The position numbers were made by a program, and so were the translations under genes. This document shows positions 52,810 to 61,366 of a stretch of DNA of 64,000 bases, one piece after another (position 1 is the first letter of the stretch; each line of letters starts with the position of its first letter). Source of the stretch: Listeria monocytogenes (GTDB lineage: Bacteria > Bacillota > Bacilli > Lactobacillales > Listeriaceae); contig NZ_CP054041.1 in assembly GCF_013282665.1 (NCBI RefSeq), forward strand, positions 1,966,001 to 2,030,000. Reading direction: 5' to 3'. The notes beneath the pieces were generated by a model, which saw only the letters and a program-made list of their open reading frames with translations, searched no databases and had not been told where the DNA came from.

Positions 52810-53227
52810 AAAAGATTTATCTATAAAAATTGCTGAAAAACCTGAATAAGCGCACATTTAAAAAGAATTAACTTTTTTTATTCGATAATAGCAAGGAAAG
52901 ATGAGCTTTTGACGTTGAAAAGAAATAGTTAGTGTGTTATGATGATAGATGGAAGTTTATTAGGTTTATATTTAGCCTAGTGATTAATGAGGGCTTTTTT
53001 ATTTGATGCGTTAGAACTGCTATAATGGCAGAGAAATTTTCTGATGCCGTGAATCATTTTGCTTGGTGCGCCCAGGCTTTTCTATTGCAGAAAAATGAAA
53101 ATGAAAGATAGCAGTTTTCATAAAAACAACTGCAAATGAACAGACAAACAATCGTAATAAGCGTATTGTGATGAATTATAAAAGTAGCTCTCCTACCAAA
53201 CTTTAAACAGGTAAAGGAGAAATGACA
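52810..53227 (+). promoter_or_regulatory. cshA upstream region with tandem promoters and an internal terminator-like hairpin
   Basis: Gene-free stretch of about 420 nt. Promoter 1 is TTGAAA (52915-52920), 17-nt spacer, TATGAT (52938-52943). AGCCT...AGGGCT followed by six T (about 52974-53000) looks like an early terminator. Promoter 2 is TTTATT (52998-53003), 17-nt spacer, TATAAT (53021-53026). A long leader of roughly 190 nt follows. Long leaders are common for cold-induced DEAD-box helicase genes. Confidence 0.5.
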
Positions 53228-54769
53228 TTGACAAAATTTTCGGAGTTCGGACTGGACGAAAAAATTGTAAAATCAGTAAATCGGATGGGGTTTGAAGAAG
53301 CAACACCAATCCAAGAAAAGACAATTCCACTAGGACTAGCAGGTAAAGACTTAATCGGGCAAGCACAAACAGGTACTGGTAAAACAGCCGCTTTTGGTCT
53401 TCCAATGATTCACAAAATTGACCAAAAGAGTAACAACGTACAAGCTTTAATTATTGCTCCAACACGTGAACTTGCAATCCAAGTTTCTGAAGAGCTTTAT
53501 AAACTTAGCTATGACAAACATGTACGTGTGCTAGCGGTTTACGGTGGTAGTGATATCAGCCGTCAAATCCGTTCACTTAAGAAAAACCCACAAATCGTAG
53601 TTGGTACGCCAGGACGTATTTTGGATCATATTAACCGTCGCACACTGAAACTAGATCACGTGGAAACACTTGTACTAGATGAAGCAGACGAAATGCTAAA
53701 CATGGGCTTCATTGATGATATCGAAACTATTCTAAAAGAAGTACCAGCAGAACGTCAAACTTTACTATTTTCTGCAACAATGCCTGATCCAATTCGCCGT
53801 ATCGGTGAACGTTTCATGCATAGCCCAGAACTTATTCGTATTAAAGCGAAAGAAATGACTGCACTATTAATCGAACAATTCTTCGTAAAAGTGCATGAAA
53901 AAGAAAAATTTGACGTATTATCTCGTTTATTAGACGTTCAAGCACCAGAACTAGCAATTGTTTTTGGTCGTACGAAACGTCGTGTAGATGAACTATCTCG
54001 CGCGCTTGATATGCGTGGTTACGTGGCAGAAGGTATCCACGGTGACTTAACGCAAGCAAAACGTATGAGCGTACTACGCAAATTTAAAGAAGGAAAAATT
54101 GATGTTCTAGTTGCAACAGACGTTGCAGCTCGTGGACTTGATATTTCCGGCGTAACACATGTATATAACTATGATATTCCACAAGATCCAGAAAGCTATG
54201 TTCACCGTATCGGTCGTACTGGCCGTGCTGGTAAAGAAGGTATGGCGATTACTTTCGTACAACCTCGTGAAATGGGTTATTTACGTATTGTGGAAGAAAC
54301 TACGAAGAAACGTATGCAACCACTTCAAGCTCCTACTTGGGACGAAGCATTTGCAGGCCAATTACGCGTAGCAACTGAAAAAATTCAAGAAGCAATCACA
54401 GAAGAAAACTTAGCTGACTACAAAACGTTTGCTAACGAACTTCTTGAAAAATACGATGCAACTGACATCGCAGCAGCAATGCTTAAAATGTTAGCGAAAG
54501 AGCCAGACAAAACGCCTGTCCATATTACTGAAGAGCGTCCATTACCATCCCGTGGTGGCGGTGGCTACAAAGGTAAAAATGGTAAAGGCGGCAAAGGTGG
54601 CGGCTATCGCGGCGGAAGCGGCAAAGGCGGAAGCTACCGCGATCGTAACAACAGCGGCAAAGGTCGTCGTAGTGGCGGCGGAAGCGGCTCTGGCAATCGT
54701 GATCGTCGTGGTGGCGGAGAACAACGCAGCGGCGGCAACAAAGGCAACTACTCACAAAAATCTAAATAA
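53228..54769 (+). CDS. cshA: DEAD-box RNA helicase CshA
   Basis: A 513-residue DEAD-box helicase that unwinds RNA in ribosome assembly and mRNA turnover and supports growth in the cold. Motifs in order: [12 protein letters not shown] (Q), AQTGTGKT (I), PTRELAIQ (Ia), TPGRILD, DEAD (II), SAT (III), [12 protein letters not shown] (V), [10 protein letters not shown] (VI). The last 75 residues are a Gly/Lys/Arg/Ser-rich disordered RNA-binding tail ([19 protein letters not shown] and so on). AAAGGAG is only two bases before ATG 53222 but eight before TTG 53228, so I start at TTG. It is monocistronic with its own terminator. Confidence 0.96.
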   Translation: MTKFSEFGLDEKIVKSVNRMGFEEATPIQEKTIPLGLAGKDLIGQAQTGTGKTAAFGLPMIHKIDQKSNNVQALIIAPTRELAIQVSEELYKLSYDKHVRVLAVYGGSDISRQIRSLKKNPQIVVGTPGRILDHINRRTLKLDHVETLVLDEADEMLNMGFIDDIETILKEVPAERQTLLFSATMPDPIRRIGERFMHSPELIRIKAKEMTALLIEQFFVKVHEKEKFDVLSRLLDVQAPELAIVFGRTKRRVDELSRALDMRGYVAEGIHGDLTQAKRMSVLRKFKEGKIDVLVATDVAARGLDISGVTHVYNYDIPQDPESYVHRIGRTGRAGKEGMAITFVQPREMGYLRIVEETTKKRMQPLQAPTWDEAFAGQLRVATEKIQEAITEENLADYKTFANELLEKYDATDIAAAMLKMLAKEPDKTPVHITEERPLPSRGGGGYKGKNGKGGKGGGYRGGSGKGGSYRDRNNSGKGRRSGGGSGSGNRDRRGGGEQRSGGNKGNYSQKSK

Positions 54770-54779
54770 GATTATTAGA

Positions 54780-54813
54780 CAAACGGCTACCTGTAAAGGT
54801 AGCCGTTTTTTTA
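54780..54813 (+). terminator. intrinsic terminator of cshA
   Basis: AAACGGCTACCT with AGGTAGCCGTTTTTTT. Confidence 0.9.
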
Positions 54814-54877
54814 TGCATATAAGCCATTTACATTAACTTCCAAATATGAGAAAATAGCATGTTGGCAAAATTGCCAC

Positions 54878-54919
54878 ACGTGGTTCATTCATACCATCCC
54901 ACGTAAAAAAACTAGGAGG
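54878..54919 (+). promoter_or_regulatory. preQ1-I riboswitch overlapping the queT SD
   Basis: P1 is ACGTGG (54878-54883) with CCACGT (54899-54904). The loop and tail read GTGGTTC...CCCAC then AAAAAAACTAGG, the preQ1 class I core. The SD AGGAGG follows at once, so preQ1 binding should hide it and shut off translation. Confidence 0.9.
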
Positions 54920-54926
54920 AAAAATA

Positions 54927-55415
54927 ATGAAAATGAAAATTTTGACGGTGAATGCAATTATCGCCGCACTGTATGTAGTGCTCGGGATGATTGTTGCACC
55001 AATTGGGTTTATGGCATTACAATTTAGAATACCAGAAATCTTTAACCACCTAATCGTCTTTAATAAAAAATACTTTTGGGGTATTATCGTAGGTGTTTTT
55101 ATTACGAATTTATTCTTTTCTGGATTAGGGTGGATTGATTTAGTTTTTGGCGTAGCACAATCGGCTATTTCCCTTTTACTAATGATTGGAATTTCTAAAT
55201 ACGTTAAAGGAATTATTCCGCGGATGATTATTAATACGATTCTCTTCTCGTTAACGATGGCAATTATCGCTTGGGAGTTAGTAATTGTTTTTGACTTACC
55301 GTTCCTAATTACTTGGGCAACCACTGCTGCAAGTGAGTTTATTGTAATGGGTGTCGGGATTCCGTTAATGTATCTATTAAATAAACGGTTAAACTTTCGT
55401 AAAATGATTGATTAA
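54927..55415 (+). CDS. queT: queuosine precursor ECF transporter S component
   Basis: A 162-residue membrane protein with about five or six helices, typical of energy-coupling-factor S components. N-terminal ILTVNAIIAALYVVLGMIVAPIGFMALQFRIPE is the QueT pattern. It binds the queuosine precursor preQ1/preQ0, and works with the shared EcfAA'T module encoded elsewhere. The upstream preQ1 riboswitch, directly over the SD AGGAGG, supports this substrate. ATG at 54927. The gene is followed by a bidirectional terminator. Confidence 0.93.
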   Translation: MKMKILTVNAIIAALYVVLGMIVAPIGFMALQFRIPEIFNHLIVFNKKYFWGIIVGVFITNLFFSGLGWIDLVFGVAQSAISLLLMIGISKYVKGIIPRMIINTILFSLTMAIIAWELVIVFDLPFLITWATTAASEFIVMGVGIPLMYLLNKRLNFRKMID

Positions 55416-55447
55416 AAACAGCCATCTTTTTAGATGGCTGTTTTTCC
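55414..55447. terminator. bidirectional intrinsic terminator
   Basis: AAAAACAGCCATCT with AGATGGCTGTTTTT between queT and the convergent HxlR gene. Confidence 0.9.
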
Positions 55448-55801
55448 TTAATCGCGGTTTAGAAGAACAATATCTTCGTTTTTTGTCAGCAAAAGATCCA
55501 CATGATTCTCGCCCCATAAGCAAAGTTTGTTCAAAATCTCCGACAACGATTCGCCGTATTCACTCAATGAATACTCGACTTTTGGTGGGATTTGTTCATA
55601 TACTTTACGGACAATAACCCCAGATTTTTCCAGCTCGCGCAATTGTTGTGTGAGCATTTTTTGTGTGATGTTGGGAATGAGTCGCTTTAATTCGCCAGTT
55701 CGTTTTTTGCCTTCGCGTAAATGGCAAAGGATGACTGGTTTCCATTTTCCGCCTATAACTTCTAGTGTAGCTTCTACGCCGATATTATATACTTTAGTCA
55801 T
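55448..55801 (-). CDS. HxlR-family transcriptional regulator
   Basis: A 117-residue winged-helix regulator. TLEVIGGKWKPVILCHLREG, ITQKMLTQQLRELEKSGVI and KVEYSLSEYGESL are the HxlR signatures. The redox-sensing members (YodB, HypR) begin CP(V/I)E and use that N-terminal cysteine. Here the position reads IGVEATLEV without cysteine, and the two cysteines lie elsewhere (VILCHL and NKLCLWG), so YodB-type thiol sensing is not expected in its known form. It is divergent from an MFS gene with an operator-like dyad between. Confidence 0.92.
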   Translation of the reverse strand: MTKVYNIGVEATLEVIGGKWKPVILCHLREGKKRTGELKRLIPNITQKMLTQQLRELEKSGVIVRKVYEQIPPKVEYSLSEYGESLSEILNKLCLWGENHVDLLLTKNEDIVLLNRD

Positions 55802-55860
55802 CGTAATCCTCCTATAGGCACTTTTTAGTATCTATATGACTTTTAAGTACCTTCTTGTTA

Positions 55861-55894
55861 TTCTGTACGGTATATAAGATACTGTATAACAGAA
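55861..55894. promoter_or_regulatory. HxlR-type operator dyad
   Basis: TACGGTAT (55866-55873) and ATACTGTA (55879-55886) flank a 5-nt centre, with outer arms TTCTGT (55861-55866) and ACAGAA (55889-55894). It resembles the TACT-N-AGTA-like HxlR boxes and lies between divergent regulator and MFS genes. Confidence 0.6.
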
Positions 55895-55928
55895 CGAAAC
55901 AATTTGCAATTTTTTAGGGGGGAACGAT

Positions 55929-57095
55929 GTGGATATGAAAAAAGTAAATCCTAATTTGACACTTTTAGCGCTTGCGATTAGTGCGTTTGGGATTGGTTCA
56001 ACAGAATTTATTAGTGTGGGGCTGCTTCCGCTGATTTCTTCTAGTATGGGTGTGTCAATTAGTACGGCTGGTTTGACTGTATCGATTTACGCACTTGGTG
56101 TGATGGTTGGAGCGCCGGTTTTAACAACTATGACGGCGAAGATGAATCGTAAAAATTTGTTATTATTAGTCATGCTCGTGTTTCTGATAGGGAATCTTGT
56201 CTCGGCATTTGCTGTGAGTTTTGGAATGCTCCTTACTGGGCGCGTAGTTGCGGCGTTTGCGCACGGGGTGTTTATGTCGATTGCTTCGGTTATCGCAGCC
56301 GATGTCGTTCATCCGAGTAAACGAGCTAGTGCGATTGCGGTGATGTTTACAGGGTTGACGGTGGCGACTGTGACAGGGGTGCCACTTGGGACGTTTATCG
56401 GGCAACTATTTGGTTGGCGGATGTCATTCCTGTTTATTGTTGCGATTGGCGTGATTGCGATTATTGCTAATTTTTTCCTCGTGCCGAAAAACTTATCCAA
56501 TGGAAAAAGTATTTCGTTTAAAGCGATTGGACAATTATTAGTTAATAAAAAAATCGTGATGGTGTTACTCATGACAGCATTTGGCTATGGTGGTACTTTT
56601 GTGGTTTATACGTATTTATCGCCGATGTTTAGCGGAATGGGCTATTCTACGAGCATGATTGTTATTTTACTTATTGTGTATGGTGTGATGGTTGCGATTG
56701 GGAATACAATTGGTGGGCATTTTGCGAATGAGCGCCCAGCTAAGGCACTTTTCGTGATGTTTAGTTTGCAAGGGATTACGTTATTATTACTTCAATTTAC
56801 ATCGACCAATGCGATTTTTGGATTAATGACTATTATGTTGATGGGATTTTTTGCCTTTATGAATGTGTCTGGTTTGCAGCTATATGTCGTGCAATTGGCA
56901 GAGCGGTATTTGCCAGAAACGGTGAGCATGGCTTCGGCGCTTAATATTTCAGCTTTTAATGTTGGGATAGCAATTGGCGCATTTATTGGTGGATTAGTTA
57001 CGGAATATATTGGTTTGGGGTATACCCCGATTGTTGGATTTTTAATGGTTTTCATCGCAATTATTTTAACTTCCTATATGAAAAAAGATAAATAG
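55929..57095 (+). CDS. MFS efflux transporter (AraJ/YdhP-like)
   Basis: A 388-residue 12-helix major facilitator of the drug/sugar efflux (DHA1) type. N-terminal NLTLLALAISAFGIGSTEFISVGLLPLIS, motif A-like MTAKMNRKNLLLL and FAHGVFMSIASVIAADVVHP are typical. The substrate is unknown. The start is GTG at 55929 (GGGGGGAA SD six bases upstream); an ATG at 55935 in frame is the alternative. It is divergent from an HxlR regulator, with an operator dyad in the shared region, so it is probably induced by a compound sensed by that regulator. Confidence 0.9.
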   Translation: MDMKKVNPNLTLLALAISAFGIGSTEFISVGLLPLISSSMGVSISTAGLTVSIYALGVMVGAPVLTTMTAKMNRKNLLLLVMLVFLIGNLVSAFAVSFGMLLTGRVVAAFAHGVFMSIASVIAADVVHPSKRASAIAVMFTGLTVATVTGVPLGTFIGQLFGWRMSFLFIVAIGVIAIIANFFLVPKNLSNGKSISFKAIGQLLVNKKIVMVLLMTAFGYGGTFVVYTYLSPMFSGMGYSTSMIVILLIVYGVMVAIGNTIGGHFANERPAKALFVMFSLQGITLLLLQFTSTNAIFGLMTIMLMGFFAFMNVSGLQLYVVQLAERYLPETVSMASALNISAFNVGIAIGAFIGGLVTEYIGLGYTPIVGFLMVFIAIILTSYMKKDK

Positions 57096-57106
57096 TTCAA
57101 ATAATA

Positions 57107-57139
57107 GGCCTTTTACAGTGGATGTAGAAGGCTTTTTTT
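57107..57139 (+). terminator. intrinsic terminator
   Basis: AGGCCTTTTAC with GTAGAAGGCT and T-tract after the MFS gene. Confidence 0.7.
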
Positions 57140-57204
57140 GTGCTTTCAGTAGCTACGACCTATTCCGGCAAGGTTTTTTTCCAGTTATAGTAAAATGGAT
57201 AGTT

Positions 57205-57244
57205 TTTTTGTCCCTACATGTCTGACAAAAATAGCTATATAGCT
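57205..57244. promoter_or_regulatory. palindromes upstream of the PTS operon
   Basis: TTTTTGTC (57205-57212) with GACAAAAA (57224-57231), followed at once by the perfect 12-mer AGCTATATAGCT (57233-57244). They may be operators or RNA hairpins in the leader of the regulator gene. Confidence 0.35.
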
Positions 57245-57302
57245 TATTGTAAGCCCTATCATGAAAATGATAAATTGAATTTAGAAAGAGGAGTGATACC
57301 TG

Positions 57303-59321
57303 ATGAAACTAAATCAGCAGTGTATTCAAATTTTAGATTTTCTTATGGAGCAGGAAGATTTTAAAAATATTGGTTATATTTCTAACGCGCTTGGATGTTC
57401 GGAGCGAAGTGTTCGTTATAGTTTGGAAAAAATCGATATTTTTCTCCATGAGCAAACATTACCAGCTCTTATCAGACATACAAGGAAAGGGGTGCTACTT
57501 CCGGAAAAGAATATCGTAAATCCGGTCGTGCGTAAATTTAAACAACAAATTACGCCGAAAAAATATCGTTACAGCCAAGAAGAAGTGCAGCAATTTTTAT
57601 TGCTCAAACTGCTTTTAAGTGAAGAAGTGCTCCCGGTTACTTATTTTGAAGAAGTTCTGTTTATTTCAAGATCCTCTGTACTTAATCATCTACGTGCTAT
57701 TGAAGGAGAACTTTTTTTAAATAATTTAGATTTATCACATCAACCTCGTCATGGTTTTCTAGTAACTGGAAATCTAATTACGAAAACATCCCTTTTTGCT
57801 AGAAGTTTCTTACGTTTTATTAATATCCGCGAATTTTATCAGTTTTTAGATTCGGAAAATAGCTTATCTAAAAAAGGCGAGTTATTTTTTTATAATCTTT
57901 TTGAACTGGAGATTTTGCAGGAGGTGAATCGTGAGGCGCATTCGGTGGAGGAGAATATGACGCGCGCGATGGATGAGCAGCTTTACTTAACGCTCATTGC
58001 GATTTTACTGAAGCAACATGAAGCCAAACCGGATTTTCAGTTTACAGCAGATTTTACGATTAAAGATGAACTTGATCAGGCGTTAGAAACTATTATTGGG
58101 TCTTTGAAGCAGTATCAATATGGGCGTGAAGATGAGGCGGTAATTGAAGCATTTGTAACAGGTATTTGCGAAAAAATGGGCGAAATTTATCAAGTGGATT
58201 TTGTGCATGGCGATACGGATTTTTTCACGCAAATCAAAGCACACATTAAGTTAATGATTAGGCGTGTTCGTGCCGGAGTCACTATCGAGAATCCGATTTT
58301 TAATGAATTTATGCGCGACAATCGGGAAATTTTTATGCGTGTGAAGGAAAGCTTGGAAGCACTGAAGCCGTTATTGCCGATTTCTGTCAGCTCTCAAGAA
58401 ATTTCATTTTTAGCTATTTATTTTGCATCTGAGGTACAACGTAATAAACAAACTGTTGAAATGAAGCCAAATTTGCTGATTATTTGCCCGGAAGGTGTGG
58501 CTGTTTCAAAAATGATTGCGATTCAGTTAAAGCGTATGTTTGAGTTTGAGTCGATTCAAACAATTGGCCTCAGAAAGTTCAAACGCGCGATGATGGCTGA
58601 TTTTGATTTTGTGATTAGCACAGTGGATTTACCAGATATGCAAGACGCGAAAGTACTCCGAATTCACAGCTATTTGCAAAAAGAGGATATGGAATTACTG
58701 CAAAAACATTTACGTATGAAACTCGTCAAAAGTGATAAACAGATTATTAATAAGTTTAGCAAGATTTTAGCAATTATTGGCGAAAATACGCAAATTACTA
58801 ATTTAAGTAAATTAGAATTCGATTTATTGGAAGCGCTTATATCGGATGAAGGTGAAACACCAAAAAGGCTTATACCACCGTTTGAGTTTACAGAAGAAGC
58901 GATTGTTATGGAAGAAACATGCCCAACATGGAGGCAAGCAATTAAGCTTGGAACAAAATGTTTGGAGCATTTAGAAGTCATTGAGCCGAGTTATCATGAA
59001 AAAATTATTCATAACTTAAAAGCATACGGGCCTTATATGGTCGTTGCACCAGGCGTAGTAATTGCACACGCGGGGGCAAGTGATGGTGTTTTGATGGATG
59101 GCATTGGGGTGACGATTATTGAAGATGGCATTATGTTTTTCGATAGATACGAGGAGCCGGTTCATGTCATTTTTACATTAGCTTTAAAAACAAAAGAAGC
59201 GCACTTGATCGTGGAACAATTAATGAAGTTAGCGCTGGACGAAGAAAAAATGCAAAAAATTAAAATGGCTAGCTCAAAACGTGATATTTACCATTACGTT
59301 AAGTCAGCTATCTTTGAATGA
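57303..59321 (+). CDS. PRD-containing transcriptional regulator (LicR/MtlR type)
   Basis: A 672-residue PTS-regulated activator. An N-terminal helix-turn-helix (NIGYISNALGCSERSVRYSL) and a second one (VLFISRSSVLNHLRAIE) are followed by two PTS regulation domains (about 180-400), a EIIB-like domain (LLIICPEGVAVSKMIAIQLKRMF, with Pro-Glu where other members have Cys) and a C-terminal EIIA (fructose/mannitol type) domain with the phosphorylatable His in GVVIAHAGASDGV. The layout fits transcription activators rather than RNA-binding antiterminators. It is first in the PTS operon, and its stop overlaps a possible start of the IIA gene. Confidence 0.93.
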   Translation: MKLNQQCIQILDFLMEQEDFKNIGYISNALGCSERSVRYSLEKIDIFLHEQTLPALIRHTRKGVLLPEKNIVNPVVRKFKQQITPKKYRYSQEEVQQFLLLKLLLSEEVLPVTYFEEVLFISRSSVLNHLRAIEGELFLNNLDLSHQPRHGFLVTGNLITKTSLFARSFLRFINIREFYQFLDSENSLSKKGELFFYNLFELEILQEVNREAHSVEENMTRAMDEQLYLTLIAILLKQHEAKPDFQFTADFTIKDELDQALETIIGSLKQYQYGREDEAVIEAFVTGICEKMGEIYQVDFVHGDTDFFTQIKAHIKLMIRRVRAGVTIENPIFNEFMRDNREIFMRVKESLEALKPLLPISVSSQEISFLAIYFASEVQRNKQTVEMKPNLLIICPEGVAVSKMIAIQLKRMFEFESIQTIGLRKFKRAMMADFDFVISTVDLPDMQDAKVLRIHSYLQKEDMELLQKHLRMKLVKSDKQIINKFSKILAIIGENTQITNLSKLEFDLLEALISDEGETPKRLIPPFEFTEEAIVMEETCPTWRQAIKLGTKCLEHLEVIEPSYHEKIIHNLKAYGPYMVVAPGVVIAHAGASDGVLMDGIGVTIIEDGIMFFDRYEEPVHVIFTLALKTKEAHLIVEQLMKLALDEEKMQKIKMASSKRDIYHYVKSAIFE

Positions 59322-59335
59322 GAGAGGGTTTCATA

Positions 59336-59665
59336 ATGGACATAGAAAAAATATCGTTTTCATTAATTTCACTAGCGGGGGATTCATTTTCTAAATTAAT
59401 TGAAGCATTACAGGCCGCAAAAGAATCAAATTCAGAATTAGTAGAACAACTTTTAAAAGAAGCAGATGATTTAATGATTGAAGCGCACAAAGTACAAACG
59501 GAAATGCTTATTCAAGAAACAAGAGGGGAACAAGCAAATTTCTCTGTTTTACTCGTACATGCGCAAGATACATTAATGAATACTATCTTAGCATCAACTT
59601 TAATTCGAGAAATGATTGAAATGCATCAAGAAATGAAGACTTTAAGAAAAGAGGAGGAAAAGTAA
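59336..59665 (+). CDS. PTS lactose/cellobiose-family EIIA component
   Basis: A 109-residue Lac-family EIIA, a helical trimer subunit. The phosphorylated histidine is H75 in SVLLVHAQDTLMN. ATG 59336 has GAGAGGG about eight bases before; an ATG at 59318 in frame, overlapping the regulator stop, adds six residues and is less likely. It passes phosphate from HPr to the EIIB encoded next. Confidence 0.94.
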   Translation: MDIEKISFSLISLAGDSFSKLIEALQAAKESNSELVEQLLKEADDLMIEAHKVQTEMLIQETRGEQANFSVLLVHAQDTLMNTILASTLIREMIEMHQEMKTLRKEEEK

Positions 59666-60001
59666 ATGGAAATGGAACAATTACATGTACTTTTAGTTTG
59701 TAACTTAGGTGCATCTACTGGAGTAATGGTTACAAAAATGAAGGAAATCGCTCAAAATAGTGAAAAGCTCACGAATACAGATGTGAAGATTGAGGCGCAC
59801 CCAGCAGGGGAATTACGCGAACATATTGAAGACTTTGACGTTATTTTAGTCGGTCCTCAAATTAAACACCAACTCAAACATCTAAGTGAAATTGCGGCGG
59901 AATATAATAAACCGATCCAAGTCATCGATACGAAAGATTACGGCACGGTTAATGGTGCAAACATTTTAAAAGACGCAATTATTCTTAAAATGAACAAATA
60001 A
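59666..60001 (+). CDS. PTS lactose/cellobiose-family EIIB component
   Basis: A 111-residue Lac-family EIIB. The phosphocysteine is C12 in LLVCNLGASTGVMVTKM. SD GAGG precedes ATG 59666, immediately after the EIIA stop codon. It receives the phosphate from EIIA and gives it to the sugar bound by EIIC. Confidence 0.95.
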   Translation: MEMEQLHVLLVCNLGASTGVMVTKMKEIAQNSEKLTNTDVKIEAHPAGELREHIEDFDVILVGPQIKHQLKHLSEIAAEYNKPIQVIDTKDYGTVNGANILKDAIILKMNK

Positions 60002-60020
60002 AAAAGTGGAGGGAAACAAC

Positions 60021-61346
60021 ATGTCGAGTAAAAACAAACAATCTTTTATGAACCGTTTTATTGCTTTTATGGAGAAATATTTTGAACCTGTCGCAGCTAG
60101 AATTGAAAAACAACGTCATATTTCCTCAATAAAAAATGGGATGATTGCTTTGATCTCGGTTTTAATTATTGGATCATTTTCCCTGATTATTTCAGCAATC
60201 GGAAATATGTTTCCAGCAGGTTCTGTTGTGAAAGAATTCTTTGTTCAAAATGCAGCAGCGCTTAACTTACCGTTTCAATTTACGTTTGGATTACTATCGA
60301 TTTATGCTGCTATAACAATTTCCTATAGCCACGCAAAACAAATGAAAGTACCTGTGTTACATAGTGTGATGGCTGCTGTTATGGTGACGCTCATCCTCAA
60401 TACGAAAATGGTTGACGGGGTGCTTAATACAGAATTTCTGGATTCAAGAGGGCTATTTATCGCCATTTTTGCAGCTCTGATTTCTGTAGAACTTATCGGT
60501 TTATTTATTAGAAAAAATATTACGATTCGAATTAAAGGGTTACCAGCGGGGATTGCGACTACTTTTGAAGCAATCATTCCACTAGTAGTACTGCTGTTCA
60601 GTGCTGTTGGACTCAGTATTTTAATGCAAAGTGTCACTAGCGGTCAAATTATTCCGGAAGCCTTTACGACGATGCTAGCTCCGGCAATTAATAGTATTGA
60701 TACGCCTTATGCGGTTTTCCTTATTTGTTTCCTTGAAATGCTATTCTGGTTTATCGGTCTAAATGGTTATGCGATTTTGATTGGTTTTGTGCTGCCATTT
60801 ATGACACAATATCTAGGAGCAAATGCGGCTGCATATGCGGCAGGAGAACCAATTCCGCACGTATTTGCGCCAAACTTCTGGGATTACTTTATGGGCTTCT
60901 CTGGTTCTGGTATTACAGGTGCATTAGTTATCCTTGCGCTATTTAGTAAATCAAGAGAATTAAAAGCGGTCGGAAAAGTGTCCGTTGTTCCAGCGATTTT
61001 CACAATTTCTGAACCAGTTGTATTCGGTTTACCAATCTGTTTTAATCCGTATTTATTTATTCCATTCGTACTTGGGACGCCAATTTTAGCAGTAGGACAA
61101 TGGTTTGTGTTCCACTTTGGTTGGGTGCGTCCACCGATTGCGAATGTTGGTGGCACACCAATTCCACTCGCGCAGTATTTGGCAACAATGGATTGGCGCG
61201 CGATTATTTTAATCATCTTTGTTCTCGCGGCAGCCGTTTGCATGTACTATCCGTTCTTCAAAATGTATGAAAAGAGCTTGATTAAAGAAGAAGAAGTTGT
61301 ATCAGAACGCCAAGCAGCGCACGATGCACTAGACTTGGATTTCTAA
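60021..61346 (+). CDS. PTS lactose/cellobiose-family EIIC component
   Basis: A 441-residue membrane permease of the Lac/cellobiose (glucose superfamily) PTS with about ten helices. NSIDTPYAVFLICFLEMLFWFIGLNGYAI and FTISEPVVFGLPICFNPYLFIPF are the conserved sugar-channel motifs. I chose ATG 60021 because GGAGGG lies eight bases upstream; a GTG at 60006 overlaps this SD. It transports and phosphorylates the unknown substrate sugar together with the two preceding gene products. Confidence 0.94.
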   Translation: MSSKNKQSFMNRFIAFMEKYFEPVAARIEKQRHISSIKNGMIALISVLIIGSFSLIISAIGNMFPAGSVVKEFFVQNAAALNLPFQFTFGLLSIYAAITISYSHAKQMKVPVLHSVMAAVMVTLILNTKMVDGVLNTEFLDSRGLFIAIFAALISVELIGLFIRKNITIRIKGLPAGIATTFEAIIPLVVLLFSAVGLSILMQSVTSGQIIPEAFTTMLAPAINSIDTPYAVFLICFLEMLFWFIGLNGYAILIGFVLPFMTQYLGANAAAYAAGEPIPHVFAPNFWDYFMGFSGSGITGALVILALFSKSRELKAVGKVSVVPAIFTISEPVVFGLPICFNPYLFIPFVLGTPILAVGQWFVFHFGWVRPPIANVGGTPIPLAQYLATMDWRAIILIIFVLAAAVCMYYPFFKMYEKSLIKEEEVVSERQAAHDALDLDF

Positions 61347-61366
61347 TAAGAAAGGTTGATTTTAAA

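Noticed and set aside
54552-54836. Alanine/valine/lysine-rich ORF overlapping the end of cshA
   Set aside because: It is the Gly/Lys/Arg-coding repeat region of cshA read in another frame. The composition comes from GGN/AAR codons, and no SD is present.
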